The position numbers and the translations under genes were made by a program. Source: Cucumis sativus (lineage: Eukaryota; Streptophyta; Magnoliopsida; Cucurbitales; Cucurbitaceae). From it: a stretch of DNA of 64,000 nucleotides. Positions 52,395-63,487 of the stretch are shown here, piece after piece (positions within the stretch are counted from its first letter, which is position 1; the number at the start of each line of letters is the position of its first letter). Where the stretch lies: positions 1,054,001 to 1,118,000 of the forward strand of contig NC_026660.2 of NCBI RefSeq assembly GCF_000004075.3, read 5' to 3'. Under the pieces are notes generated by a model. It saw nothing but the letters and a program-made list of their open reading frames with translations, did not search any database and was not told where the DNA came from.

Positions 52395-53891
52395 ATGCCA
52401 ATTCCAACTCCCTCTTCTTCTCCGCTCCTCCTCTCTAAATGCATTGTCTTCCCCGATCAACCTTCCTCCCTCCCCGACCTCCAACTCTCCGTCTCCGATC
52501 TCCCCATGCTCTCCTGTCACTATATCCAAAAAGGCTGTCTCTTCACTACTTCCAATAATCTCGACGCCACTTCTATCATCCAGCGTCTCAAATGCAGTCT
52601 CTCCAGAGCTCTCTCTCGTTTTCCTCCTCTCGCCGGTCGTTTAGTCACTGACGACGATGGTTACGTTTACATCAAATGTAACGACGCTGGTGTCGACTTC
52701 ATCCACACCAATGCCGGTGAATTTTTCGTTCGTGACCTTCTCGCTCCTGGCGATGTCCCTGATTGCTTCAAGGAGTTTTTTGCTTTTGATCGAACCGTTA
52801 GTTTCGCCGGTCATTTTAATCCAATCATGGCCGTTCAAGTCACCTTCCTCGCCGACGGCATTTTCATTGGCTGCTCCGTTAACCACGCTGTCACCGACGG
52901 TACCTCCTTTTGGAATTTCTTCAACACATTTGCCGAGGAGTGTAAATCGACAACGACGACTAAAAAACTCGCTATCACTCCGTCACCGGATTTCCTGCGT
53001 GATTGTGTTCTTGTTTCTCCGACTGTCCTCCGACTGCCGTCGAGTGGTCCTAAAGTTACGTTCTCCGGGGATGTACCGTTACGGGAGAGAATATTTAGTT
53101 TCAGTAGAGAAGCAATTTTGAAACTGAAAGCTAAAACGAATGAAAAGAAATTAATCGATAACGGGGAGCTAACGGTAACGGCCGTGGAGATTATGGGGAA
53201 GCAAAGTAATGATAAGTACTGTCAAAATAACGGAAAAGTAGGGACCATTAAAGACAGCTGGAACAGAAACGACACCGTTTCGAAAGAAAACGCGAATTGC
53301 GAGGAGATCCCAAACACAACGATATCGTCGTTTCAATCACTTTGCGCCTTGTTATGGAGGTCAGTAACACGAGCGAGAAAACTCCCACCCAACAAAATGA
53401 CAACCTTTCGTATGGCGGTGAACTGTCGTCACCGGCTTGAGCCGAAGTTGGATCCTTACTACTTCGGTAATGCAATTCAGAGTGTTCCGACGTACGCTTC
53501 CGCCGCCGATGTTCTCTCTCGGGATCTGCGGTGGTGCGCTGAGAAGTTGAACGAGAACGTGATGGCGCACGATAATGGAATGGTGCGGCGGTTTGTAGAG
53601 GATTGGGAGGGGAATCCGAGGGTCTTTCCACTGGGGAACGCCGATGGTGCGTCGATTACGATGGGAAGTTCTCCTAGATTTCCGATGTATGAGAACGATT
53701 TCGGATGGGGACGACCGTTGGCGGTGAGGAGTGGACGGGCGAATAAGTTCGACGGGAAGATTTCGGCGTTTCCTAGTAGAGAGAGCGGTGGAAGCGTTGA
53801 TTTGGAGGTGGTTTTAGCTCCGGAAACTATGGCGGGGATTGAATCAGATTGGGAATTCATGCAATATGTTTCGTCTACTTCGTCGAATTAA
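52395..53891 (+). CDS. BAHD acyltransferase, At3g50280/EPS1-like clade
   Basis: Single open frame of 498 aa. The catalytic HxxxD motif is H164-A-V-T-D168 and the structural DFGWG motif is at 435-439, so both hallmarks of BAHD enzymes are intact. Other clade features are the start PLLLSKCIVFP, the FPPLAGRLV block at 76-84 and the SSFQSLCALLWRSVTRAR block at 311-328. BAHD enzymes are cytosolic and move an acyl group from acyl-CoA to an alcohol or amine. This clade includes the salicylate-related EPS1 and uncharacterised acetyltransferases, and the substrate cannot be read from sequence. The protein is about 40-60 residues longer than usual. The excess is a Lys/Asn-rich, probably disordered insert at about 250-305, before the SSFQSL block. 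Coding GC is far above the flanks, which is normal for this family. Confidence 0.92.
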   Translation: MPIPTPSSSPLLLSKCIVFPDQPSSLPDLQLSVSDLPMLSCHYIQKGCLFTTSNNLDATSIIQRLKCSLSRALSRFPPLAGRLVTDDDGYVYIKCNDAGVDFIHTNAGEFFVRDLLAPGDVPDCFKEFFAFDRTVSFAGHFNPIMAVQVTFLADGIFIGCSVNHAVTDGTSFWNFFNTFAEECKSTTTTKKLAITPSPDFLRDCVLVSPTVLRLPSSGPKVTFSGDVPLRERIFSFSREAILKLKAKTNEKKLIDNGELTVTAVEIMGKQSNDKYCQNNGKVGTIKDSWNRNDTVSKENANCEEIPNTTISSFQSLCALLWRSVTRARKLPPNKMTTFRMAVNCRHRLEPKLDPYYFGNAIQSVPTYASAADVLSRDLRWCAEKLNENVMAHDNGMVRRFVEDWEGNPRVFPLGNADGASITMGSSPRFPMYENDFGWGRPLAVRSGRANKFDGKISAFPSRESGGSVDLEVVLAPETMAGIESDWEFMQYVSSTSSN

Positions 53892-54794
53892 AAGGTAAAT
53901 TTAGTAGAAAGTTTGTGCAAATTTCGGCCTTCCATGGCATAACGGTGAGGATGAAGAAGAAGATGATGATGATAAATATATGTATGTGTGTCTTCTGTGG
54001 AAAATGAAACTATTATATGAAGACGAAGAAGCTTGTTTTTTCTGTGAAATATTGAAAATTTTATAATAATCGGATTTTTCATCAAGACTGTTCGTGTTGG
54101 ATTATGAGTGATGATGATACATCACCTCAGTTCAGTTTTCAGAAATGAATAATTCTAATCTTTTTTTATTAACCTTTTCTTCTTTATTCTTTTTTGTTTT
54201 TCTTTTCTTTCTTATCAAGGAATCCAGATTTTTTTGAATTGGGTATATGTTTACTCCCCTTCACAAACTAATATCAAAAGTGAGCTTTCAACTCCTATTA
54301 GCTTTGATGATATGAGACTCAACTTCCAAGTTTAATCAAAGTACACAAATCTGATTGAACATTCATAGGATTGCAGTTGAAAATTAAGTGAGAAAATGGT
54401 AACTGTAAAGAAAAACCCAATATCGATTAATTCTATAATGAAATCTTATTACAATTAATTACACTACTTTTTGTTACGAGTAGGTAAAAGTGGCGAGAAA
54501 TACTGGAAGGAGGATTGGTTTTTGAAACTCTTTAATATATACATGATAACATAGTTTCAGGAGAATATATCCAGTGGATAGATTACACATATTAATGCTT
54601 TTTATAGTTAATTTTCCTTAAATGGAAAAAAAATTAAATGAATTGTTAAAAAGAATTAGCTGATTCAACAAAAAAAAAAAAAAAAAAATTGAGCAGCCAG
54701 TTTCTAAGGGCTAGCTAGCTCTCATGTGGTCTATGGATTAAAGCACATATATGCTAATGAGCTGAAAAATGTTAATATTTACACTCGTTAGTAG
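53892..54794. other. BAHD 3' region and AT-rich intergenic DNA
   Basis: The first 250-300 bp is probably the BAHD 3' UTR. The rest is AT-rich, with an A run at 54670-54687. No gene seen. Confidence 0.6.
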
Positions 54795-55727
54795 TAGCGG
54801 TGAGCAGGAAGGCCAAAAAACCCAAACGACTAACCGAAGTTTTTGGTCAGAGGAAGGGCAAACTGCTGTGGGTTTCGATTTTTAGCAACAATGGTTGGTT
54901 TCGTCGCCCTTTGTCCGGTCGGACAGGTTCGAGTAACCGTGCTTGCGCGAATAAAGGAAATAATTTTTATTACTTGTTCCATCTTTTTTGGTAAATATTT
55001 TTAGTTCCCCATAGGTATCTTCCACCATACATGTGTTCGGTCCACATCAATCCAACTTTTTTTGCTCGGACGTTCGTTGGTCACCTACAGTTTCCGTTCT
55101 GCACACTCTTCCTTCTGTCCATCATCCTTTTCAGATTCTAGTTGGAGTTCCTCTCCTATAATTAATTGAGCCCAATTTCTCATTTGTTTCATAACAAGAA
55201 AATAAACACAATCTTTGTTCCATCCCAATTCTCTTCCTCTTCCCACTTCCACTTCACTCAATTTTGAGCTTCCGGTTCTTGTTTTTATTTCTTGTTCCGC
55301 CGACGAGTACACGTTAGAACATAAAAGTTGTATTAACCTTGGAAGCAACCGACAACACAGTTAGCAGTTTAGCACTACGGTCGGTCGAAATTTTTTTCAT
55401 TGCAGTGGTTCGTCACGACTCATCAATTCACTTTTGTTCAACATTCTGATATATATAAATATTTCAACACCGCTTCCTCTTCTTTCTCTCTTCCAAGTCT
55501 CGACATCCTCGAATCTCCGACAGAGTAAGTTCTATGTATAAAATAAGGTTGCTTGTTGTGTTGTTAGAGAGAGATTGGTTTGATTTCGATGTTGAGAAAA
55601 CCAACTGACCGATCTACGATTTTGTTGGGAGCAGTCAGGATTGGTTTCGCCATTTCCATATGACTTGTGGTCGGTCGGAGTCGGTTTGATCGAAAAACCA
55701 ATTTCGACTAACCGTTGATCACCCTTA
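54795..55727. mobile_element. hAT-like non-autonomous element, old
   Basis: A 933 bp segment. The left end reads TAGCGGTGAGCA and the right end, read inward on the other strand, TAAGGGTGATCA: 9 of 12 bases match as terminal inverted repeats. Both fit the hAT rule 5'-YARNG. Sub-terminal GGTCGGTCGG and GACTAACCG motifs recur in both orientations, as is common in transposase-binding regions. Base composition is clearly higher in GC than the flanks. No transposase is encoded. The 8-bp flanks (GTTAGTAG and TCCATTAG) agree at only four positions, so the target duplication is decayed or the ends are slightly misplaced. Confidence 0.45.
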
Positions 55728-57065
55728 TCCATTAGATCCTTAGGTTAATTAGAACAATAGCCCAGAATTGTTTGAAATGAGTCAAAATGAGTATCTAAGA
55801 AACTATTTAAGAAATTAGAGCAATTTTCTTAATCGATTAGCTGGATGCATTATTTGTTAAAAAATACATTAATTAACGAATTGTTCAAGAAAAGAACATT
55901 AAAAAAGTAAGTAAAGTTTTAGTGTGTAAAACTTAACAATTAAGTATTCAATTTATTTAGATGTTGTGTATGCAGCACTGCTTACAGAAAATGTTAGTGT
56001 GGTATTATCGCCACAAAGATCATTGCAGCCATCCAATCATATAATTTGTTGTATAATAATTTCTTACTACATCTTTTTAAATCGTTATTTTTTTATGATT
56101 GTAAGATCAACGAGATAGATTTAAATTAAAAATAAATAAATAAATAAACAACTAATACTTGTATAAATGGTGATGCATGGTATTTATTCTCCAATTGAAA
56201 AATGTTATATCAACAATTATGACAGGATTACACATTAGATAATTATTCCATTATATCCCCAATTTAAAAATTGCCACATGTGATACTCTTCTAGTCTTAT
56301 AAGATATGAAGGAACAAATTCTCATTATCATTATGTTGTGTGCTTGTAATATGAATTGATAAACCATAGGTTCAATGTTTACTCCAGGATCTTACTATTG
56401 ATCACAATACAATGATTTATGTTGGGTGTACTCAATCTTATCAAGTTTGCTTTTTTCAAATTTGCATTTAGTTTGTGCTAACCCTGTGCAAGAACATTTA
56501 CGTTTATCTAGTGTCGAATCTCAATACACTTCATAGCCTCCATTAGTACACCATGTGTTGAGTTTATCTGAACTCACAAAATATTATTACTTATCCCTCA
56601 AGATGGTAGTATGGGACTATTTACAAAATCTGTATGATCTAATATTCGCTTGGGGCATGTGCTTATAATATTTGTGGTATTAGCCTATTGTACCCAATCG
56701 GAGCAGGAATCTTCACGATGATGCTCCTCAACCGAAATAAGTTAAAATTCAAACCAAACCCCAAATCTATGGGTAATTTAATCAAAGTCAACCCATAATC
56801 GTAGAAACCAAAGGTTTAACGAAAACCACAATACAATCTCATACTGTCTTAAACACTGTTGGGCGATACCCTGACGGGCGGCGACCACACGGTAGCAAAG
56901 CTTGCGATGGAGAACTTTGTTCATGGGTGAGACTTGGCAGAAAAGAGATCTGAGGAGAGAGAGGAAATGAGAAGAAGATGGTGAATGAGAAAAAGAGAAA
57001 CATCCATGACGTACGGCGACGTCTATGAGGATAAGGAGGAGGAGAGGGGGATGACGACACTGAAG
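55728..57065. other. intergenic DNA, possible old retroelement
   Basis: 55970-56740 is less AT-rich, stop-filled and transposon-like in texture, but I could not match it to a family. 56840-57060 has a CT-rich minus-strand frame of 73 codons that looks like low complexity rather than a gene. Confidence 0.4.
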
Positions 57066-58940
57066 ACCGAACTATAGTTAGGTTAACTTTTGGCTTTTTT
57101 TCTTTTTACTATTATTTTCTCTTAATTTTAACTCACAAAATTTATTTAATAAACAAATATATATCTTCATTTAACTTAGATTATCTTTTCCATTTTTTTA
57201 AAAAAATAATTTGAAAACTAAAAATATTTTAATTCATTCTCCTATAAATCTAATTTATTAGATATCAAAATTAAAATTAGAGGAAAAACGAAACCTAAAA
57301 CTTTTGTTTATAGCAGAAAATAGTGCAGCTTCAGTTTATATGAAAAGTGTGAAAGATATATTCAACAATCTCTTGCTTATAAAAGAAACAATATTTTATG
57401 TAATTTAAAAACCACATAAATTTATGGGCTAAATCTCATAACTTTCTATTTCAATTACAAAAGTTTAAATTGATATACTAATATGTTTTTAGATAAAAAG
57501 CAATAAACAATCAATATATATCTGAATGAAGTAGAATTATTTAAGATAAAATAAAATCTATAGATCTCTTATAAATTAAAATCAAAATGATGTGAAAGGT
57601 GGTTAAATAATTTTTTTATAAAAAAAAGCGACTAAATCAAATATTTTCAAGAAGTGTTGAAACAAATCAAATCTAGTGTAAAACCATCAATTCTAATACC
57701 ATGAGAAAATTTTGGCACATTTTTTTCCTATATTTGTTAGATTGCAATCTCATGATGAAAAAGAATGCATTGTATTCTAATAATTTGTATATTATTAAAA
57801 TAGAGCCGTGGCACACTTTTGCCAAAAAAAAAAAGAAAAAACTTATTAACCTATCATTTCACCAAAACTCAAAATTATTTTATCTAAATGAAAATTTAGC
57901 GAAACGTGAACATAATAATTTTTTTAGCAAAATATTGACAAACGCATTTATAATCTAAATACAATACCTAATCATCGTCAACTACTCTCTCAACAAGGTC
58001 ATTTCACTCTAGGTGGTTGTCAATAACCTAGTTAAGTATGTACAAATTCCTATCATCCACTCTTTTTGCGCAGAAAATTGAAGGATCAATAAAAAAATGG
58101 TACACTTTCACACGCTCAAACCAAAAGAGAAAGGCAAATTCAGCAATGCCAAATGCTAGGGTTGAAGGGGTTTTTATGGGTTTTTTGATTGAATCTATCC
58201 GAACATAATACCCAAAATTTTCAAGGAAGTAGATCTTTGTCATCTTGACTTTGTTCTATCTTTTAGTTTTTTTAGTCATTGAAAATGTACACAAACCGTG
58301 ACCTAAGATACTAACAGTGTATATCATATGTCATATTATATATCACATATTACACAATATAAATGAAATAACATCATAAATATCTCATATACATCCTCCT
58401 TTGCAACCCTTTTTTTACACTTTTCTTTTCCACTCTAACTTTCTGATACATAATAAAATGTCAATATCATTTAATAATGTAAATTATAATTTGGTGTATG
58501 TATGAAACGGTATATGTATAATAAATAACATGCCTTTTTGGTTTCTATGTCTTTTCTATCTTCTTCAAACTTCTCCTCACTTCTTTCCCCCTGTTTTGTT
58601 CTTCTCCTTCTTCCACTACTTTTTTCTTCAGACTTTTTATTCCTTTTTATTATATTTTTCCTTCCACTTAGATTGATTTATTTTTCTTTTGCCCTTTCTA
58701 ATTTATTTGTATGATTTTTTTAGCAATTGGTACATTATTTTGTACAATATCATTTAAAATATACCTCACAAACATACAATCCAAAATAAATTTGGTGCGA
58801 AAATAATATACTTCATTAGAGTCGGATCTTTCCTCACAAAATGTACGTCAATAGTTTTAGATCCATCATTTTTCTACAAAATAAAATGTTTTCTTAATAT
58901 ATACCTCATATCATAACATAATAACTACATATATTATGAT
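57066..58940. other. AT-rich intergenic DNA
   Basis: No gene recognised. A 71-codon minus-strand frame at 58028-58243 shows no motif. 58540-58700 is a T/C-rich stretch. Confidence 0.5.
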
Positions 58941-59830
58941 ATATACAAATTAACATACCTCTTTACCATGTCTAGGCATTTTAGGCATTTTTTCTCAGAT
59001 GTTTCTAGAACTATCTGTTTTCACTACTCTATTCTCATCGTATAGAACTATTTGTGTTCCATTTGGTCCGCTTAAATCATAGTCATTATCACCTGAAAAC
59101 ACTGACGGTAGAAGTTTGTAGTCCCTTAGTTCTTGCACATAACTCACTCTATAATCTTGAGAGTTAGAAGAGCTTATTATTTTCATCATAGGTAATATAT
59201 ACGAATACGATATAATTATAATTCATATATCTCTGCAACAAATAATATACCTATGCCTCATCAATACAAAAACAACTTACAACACAAAATATAACATATA
59301 CATCTCCATCATCAATAATTATCAGATCATCCTTGTTTGATTTGATCTTCCTAGTCCTTGATCCAAAAAAGTTTTTACTTCTTCAAACCATTTTCTTCAC
59401 TGTATATTATGATCGATTTTACTTTAACATATGTAAATATGAATGCATGTTTATTTAACACATCATATATAAATCTAAACCCTAAATAAAATACTACATG
59501 TTTCAAATATACTAAGCGATTTTTATCTTCATTAGTGTGAGACGAAGTTATCTTCAACGGCTGAAATTTGGTACTTTAAAACTGAAGAAACCCTAATTTT
59601 TTCGCATTTACAATCTACATAAACATTTTTTGCGATTAATTAACATATTATTTGAATATTTCCAATATACTCAATATACCCTAATCTATTTCTGATACGA
59701 AATGTACATTCTTACTAACCTGAAATTTCTCCCAAAAATGTGTCGAAAGTTCACTGATTCACTTGGCCATCGAGATTGTTCTTCTTCATCGTCAAGATTT
59801 CACCAAATCTTCTACTAGATGAAATATTTT
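58940..59830 (-). pseudogene. possible decayed gene, family unknown
   Basis: On the minus strand a set of short coding-like pieces appears in order. There is an open piece near 59800-59710 ending at a CAG/GTTAGT donor. A piece near 59390-59330 reads KWFEEVKTFLDQGLGRSNQ and then shifts frame into NKDDLIIIDDGDVYVIFC at about 59340-59280. Last comes an open frame at 59189-58995 containing SYVQELRDYKLLPSVFSG and NGTQIVLYDENRVVK. Stops and a frame change break it, and no start-to-stop model could be made. I do not recognise the family. Confidence 0.3.
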
Positions 59831-60109
59831 GTGAATAGAATGGAAGGAGTAGAGTGTCATTGTCGAAGAAAGAAACTTTCTTGTGCTTTTCCGAATTTCC
59901 TAAACTGTAATCCACGTCCCTGATTTTTCTTGTTGTCGGTCCACATTTCTATTTATTATTATTATTCTTTTAAATCAAATTAATAATACATATGGATACA
60001 TTTGTCAATTAGGCCCTATATTTTTCTAAAATATAAGCCGTTTAGGATTTTGTGTGAAAATTATAGGAAAATTTGGCCAACCATGTAGTATGGTAAACTA
60101 TTTTAAGGC

Positions 60110-60240
60110 TTTCTTAGTTAAAGCCCCAAAAGTAAATGGTAATTGGGCTAATAGGCCATTTGAGAATGACCCAAAGCCCATAACAGATCTGTCAAAGAGG
60201 CCATTGAATTGGGCGTCGGTTCCGGTTCGAATCATAGGAC
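60110..60240 (+). promoter_or_regulatory. site II-like GGGCY cluster before the FAS1 gene
   Basis: TTGGGCT at 60143-60149, AAGCCCA at 60174-60180 and TTGGGCG at about 60207-60213 occur within 75 bp, ending about 150 bp before the first exon. Clustered TGGGCY motifs are typical TCP-bound promoter elements. Confidence 0.5.
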
Positions 60241-60366
60241 CGTGAATTGACCTCATTGGTGGTGCAGCGATTCGAAGGTGAAACTACGACGTTTACGACC
60301 TCTACTTCGTTGGTGGAGCTTCAGATCTCGTGGATCTCCTCGTAATCAGTGACCAGTTAATTCTTG

Positions 60367-61492
60367 ATGATGGAGGAAAGTAAATCCGCTTCGGACTGTG
60401 GCTGTTCCAATCGGAGTTTCATACTTCCCATAACTCAGCTTCAGGTAATTTCATTTCGTCTTCGTTCTACAATTTTAATTCTCTTATTAATTACTTCCCT
60501 TGTTTGGTTCTGTGTACGCGCTGGCCAAAGAGACAAAACTCCATTAATTCATCTCTTGAAATTAATGTTACTGTGTATGAACAAATTGCAGTTCACAACA
60601 AACGTCGATCTCAACCTAGATCAATTACTTCTAGTTTATATACAGAAAGTCGTCTAGAAATTGATGTTAGTTACGCAATACTTAGAGTCGGTGGCTTTAA
60701 TTTTTCAGGTTCCATGATAAATATAATCAATTGAAGATTTGGGTAGTGTTTTGCTTGATGTGAAGACGGTATTACATATTCAAGGAAATTGGTTGGGAAC
60801 ATGAAACTCTGATCCTCCTTTTTACCCTGCATTTTAACATGCATAGTGTGGAAGAGAGGAAATAAAGATCGTTGCAGCTTAATGAACCACAGAAGATGAA
60901 GAGGAGCTTCATTCTAAAGAACCCAATTGCCTTCGTTTTTATGATCCTCTCTCTTTGTTGCGTACTTATTGTACTCATTACAACACTAAGACTTCCAGAG
61001 CTAACTGTAGGAGTTAAGGCTGGAGCCAGGGATAAGGTTTCATTGATTAGAAAGGTTCTAAAAGATGATGAGTTGGGCAAGTTTGGAGAAATGATGATCG
61101 AAATGTTGCCTGAGGATCTTGCTTTTACTGTTTTTATTCCTTCGGAGAAGGCTTTCGAGCGTGAATTGAGTTTACGAGTGAATGAAAGTTTCACAAGTAC
61201 TGAGAAGATGGACGACACCTACGCCGTGATTTCTAGAATATTAGGTTTCTCTGCTGTTCCTCGAACTATTTATTCGACGTTGGTAGATTACGGGAGTGAG
61301 ATTATATATGATGCTGTTTCTGGATTCACGTTGAACATTTCCAAGGACAGAAATGGGAGGCTTGTTGTTAATGGGGTAAGGTCTGAAATGGTGGATTTAA
61401 AGAAGAAGGATGTTCTTGTGCATATAATGGATGGTGTTATAATGGATGCTTCGTTTGAGCAATCAGTAAAACCTGATGACAATGAAGATTAA
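60367..61492 (+). CDS. membrane-anchored FAS1 (fasciclin) domain protein
   Basis: Two exons, 60367-60444 and 60878-61492, with a phase-0 GT-AG intron of 433 bp, giving 693 nt and 230 aa. Exon 1 gives a short Cys/Ser-rich N-terminus (DCGCSNRSFILPITQLQ), and exon 2 continues LNEPQKMKRSF. Residues 43-62 form a hydrophobic membrane anchor preceded by Lys/Arg, so the protein looks like type II with the rest outside or in the lumen. One FAS1 domain follows: the H1-like block LAFTVFIPSEKAF at about 107-119 and the H2-like block DVLVHIMDGVIMD near the end. There is no Pro-rich arabinogalactan region and no C-terminal GPI signal, so it differs from classical FLA proteins. An alternative model starts at Met 60896 with exon 2 alone (198 aa). 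The spliced model is preferred because the frame joins exactly and a good acceptor precedes exon 2. A cell-surface adhesion or wall role is inferred from the family only. Confidence 0.82.
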
Positions 61493-62109
61493 ACCTTTGA
61501 AAAGCAGCTGTTTATTATTATCCATGTTACCTTATAGACCCGAACCTGGGTGATCTAACCATGATTAGAATGAAGCTTGTGTGAAACTAAGTGAAGATCC
61601 AAACCAACTCAAACCCAGAGCTAACTGGTTTTTCTTGAAAGATTGTTCATTTTTTGAGGTCTCAAAACGGGACGTAGAAACACATAAAAACTTGGAAATG
61701 GAAATTTTATTATTATCCTTGTTAACAAAACATTCTAAGCCATTTACTTCCATAGTAACAGAGTGGTCGATGACGAAACAAGTAAGTTATTTTTAACCGA
61801 ACATAATATTCTTCGTACAGTAATGTGGAGCAATAGATTCTTATCCTCAAATAACTATTGGCTCTTCTTTTCAAAGAATTATTGTCATATAGTTTAGCTT
61901 ATACCTATGAGTTCGATTTTAATGTTTAATAATTTTTTAACTGCAATTTGGTTCATAAATTACTATCAATTTCTTGTTAAATCATCTCAACAGACCCAAA
62001 AGTTTAATATGTTATATTCATATTGGTTCTTTTGCATGTAGAAGGGAGGAAATATATAACAGGAGGTAGATCGTGTAATGTCATTGTTTAATTTGCAGTA
62101 TATTATACC

Positions 62110-62140
<31 letters not shown>

Positions 62141-62566
62141 ATTATTTGAGGAAACCAATAAGATAAATTAGGATAACATATTGAAGGGGGGGAAATGGAA
62201 TCGAATTGAATAATAAGGAAGCAAAACCAAGGAGTGACAAATATTTGGACAAAAATAGTTTGAAAATTTTATGAATTCCGAAGCATTGAATCCACACATT
62301 GGTTTCTCGTGATAAAGGCCAATTTGAATTTCCCAATTTCCAACATTCACTGATTAACAATAAATCTACGTGTCTTGAGCATGCACTTGAGAATGTCGAA
62401 GTTTTTTTTTTTTAGTCCTTCCTCTCCAGAAATAAAACACATAGAATAAGATAAAATTTAAATTAGTTAAAGCCTTAACTTGCTACAATACAATAACCTT
62501 AGAATTCAATGATAATCTCCATAAGTTTTGAACACTACGTCTACTACTGATGATGAATCTGGTGAT
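61493..62566. other. convergent intergenic space, FAS1 and WOX genes
   Basis: Carries the 3' UTRs of both genes. Includes a TA/TG microsatellite at about 62109-62140 with eleven or so TG units. No further gene. Confidence 0.65.
62109..62140. repeat. (TA)n(TG)n microsatellite
   Basis: A TATATATA run followed by about eleven TG units. Confidence 0.88.
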
Positions 62567-63326
62567 CTACAGAAAGCTTAAACGAAGATCCAATGGTGGA
62601 TGATCCATTTTTGTCTCTATTTTGTAGGTGAAAGCCGTTGCATCCTCATACTGCTTCCCATTTACTCTATACTGATGATGATCCTCTGGTAATCCTTGTG
62701 TTTCATCAATGGTAGAATTTAATGGAAAAAGTTGAAGAGTTTTCATCATTCTTTCTGGCTCCAACTGATCCATTATACCTTTATTCGTCATTGACTGATC
62801 TGCAAAATCTGCTCAAACCGGAAAACCAAATCAGTGAAACAATTAAAACACTCCTTCGAGCTTTGTCATATAATAGAGTGAGCCAGTTTGAAACGACTTT
62901 TTAAGTGCTTATAAGCGCAGTTAGAAAGTGAGGTCAAATGAATTGAGGTATAAAAAGGAGGTGAAAAACAAACATACGTTGAAGGTTAGAAGAAGGTGGA
63001 AGAATGAAATGTTGTTGTTGAGGAAGAGAAAGTTTGCGACGCTTCTGTCGCTCACGTGCTTTATGATTCTGAAACCAGTAAAACACATTCTTGCTCTCAA
63101 TCTTGCCGTAAAAGCTGAGATGATGAGAGATTTTCTGAATCTGATCACTACTCGGAGTTCTAAGCCCTGACCTGAACAGTTCTGTCAGTACTTTTACTTG
63201 TTCTGCTGTTGGATTCCATCTTCCACATTTGCTACTCCCACTCCCTTTTCCGCCTCCACCACCGCTCTCTCCGCTGCATCCTCCTCCCCCTTTTACATAT
63301 ATTCTAGAACAAACCCCATCTTCCAT
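62567..63326 (-). CDS. WOX5: WUSCHEL-related homeobox protein, WOX5/7 type
   Basis: Two exons on the minus strand, 63326-62978 and 62799-62567, with a 178 bp intron, giving 582 nt and 193 aa. Residues 33-98 are a WUS-type homeodomain ([18 protein letters not shown], the loop [11 protein letters not shown], the helix-3 block [19 protein letters not shown]). The C-terminal part has the WUS box TLQLFPL at 137-143 and ends in LDLRLSFL, an EAR-like repression motif. This domain set and the short length match WOX5/WOX7, transcription factors that maintain stem cells around the root quiescent centre. The Gly/Ser-rich stretch at 13-32 is a local feature. The ATG at 63324-63326 is the only in-frame one before the homeodomain after the promoter. 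WOX5 and WOX7 cannot be separated without a tree. Confidence 0.93.
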
Positions 63327-63460
63327 ATTTTTATTGTTCTTCTTCAACAACACCAATGCTCTTTCTTCCCCCTGAAACTGAAACTGAAACTTCTCTTCTC
63401 AGAAACAAAGCCTTGTGCAAGTCAGAAAAAGTACACTCTGCTCCCTCTTTAAAACAATAC

Positions 63461-63487
63461 TTTTATATATATATATATATATATATA
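63461..63487 (-). promoter_or_regulatory. TATA box of the WOX gene, in a (TA)n run
   Basis: On the minus strand a long TA repeat ends in TATAAAA (complement of 63461-63467), about 135 bp before the ATG. The repeat length is likely to vary between individuals. Confidence 0.6.

Noticed and set aside
53248..53860. Two 127-codon minus-strand frames
   Set aside because: Antisense shadows of the GC-rich BAHD coding region.
60215..60240. tRNA-like B box (GGTTCGAATC)
   Set aside because: No A box at the right distance and no acceptor stem; it lies in the FAS1 promoter.
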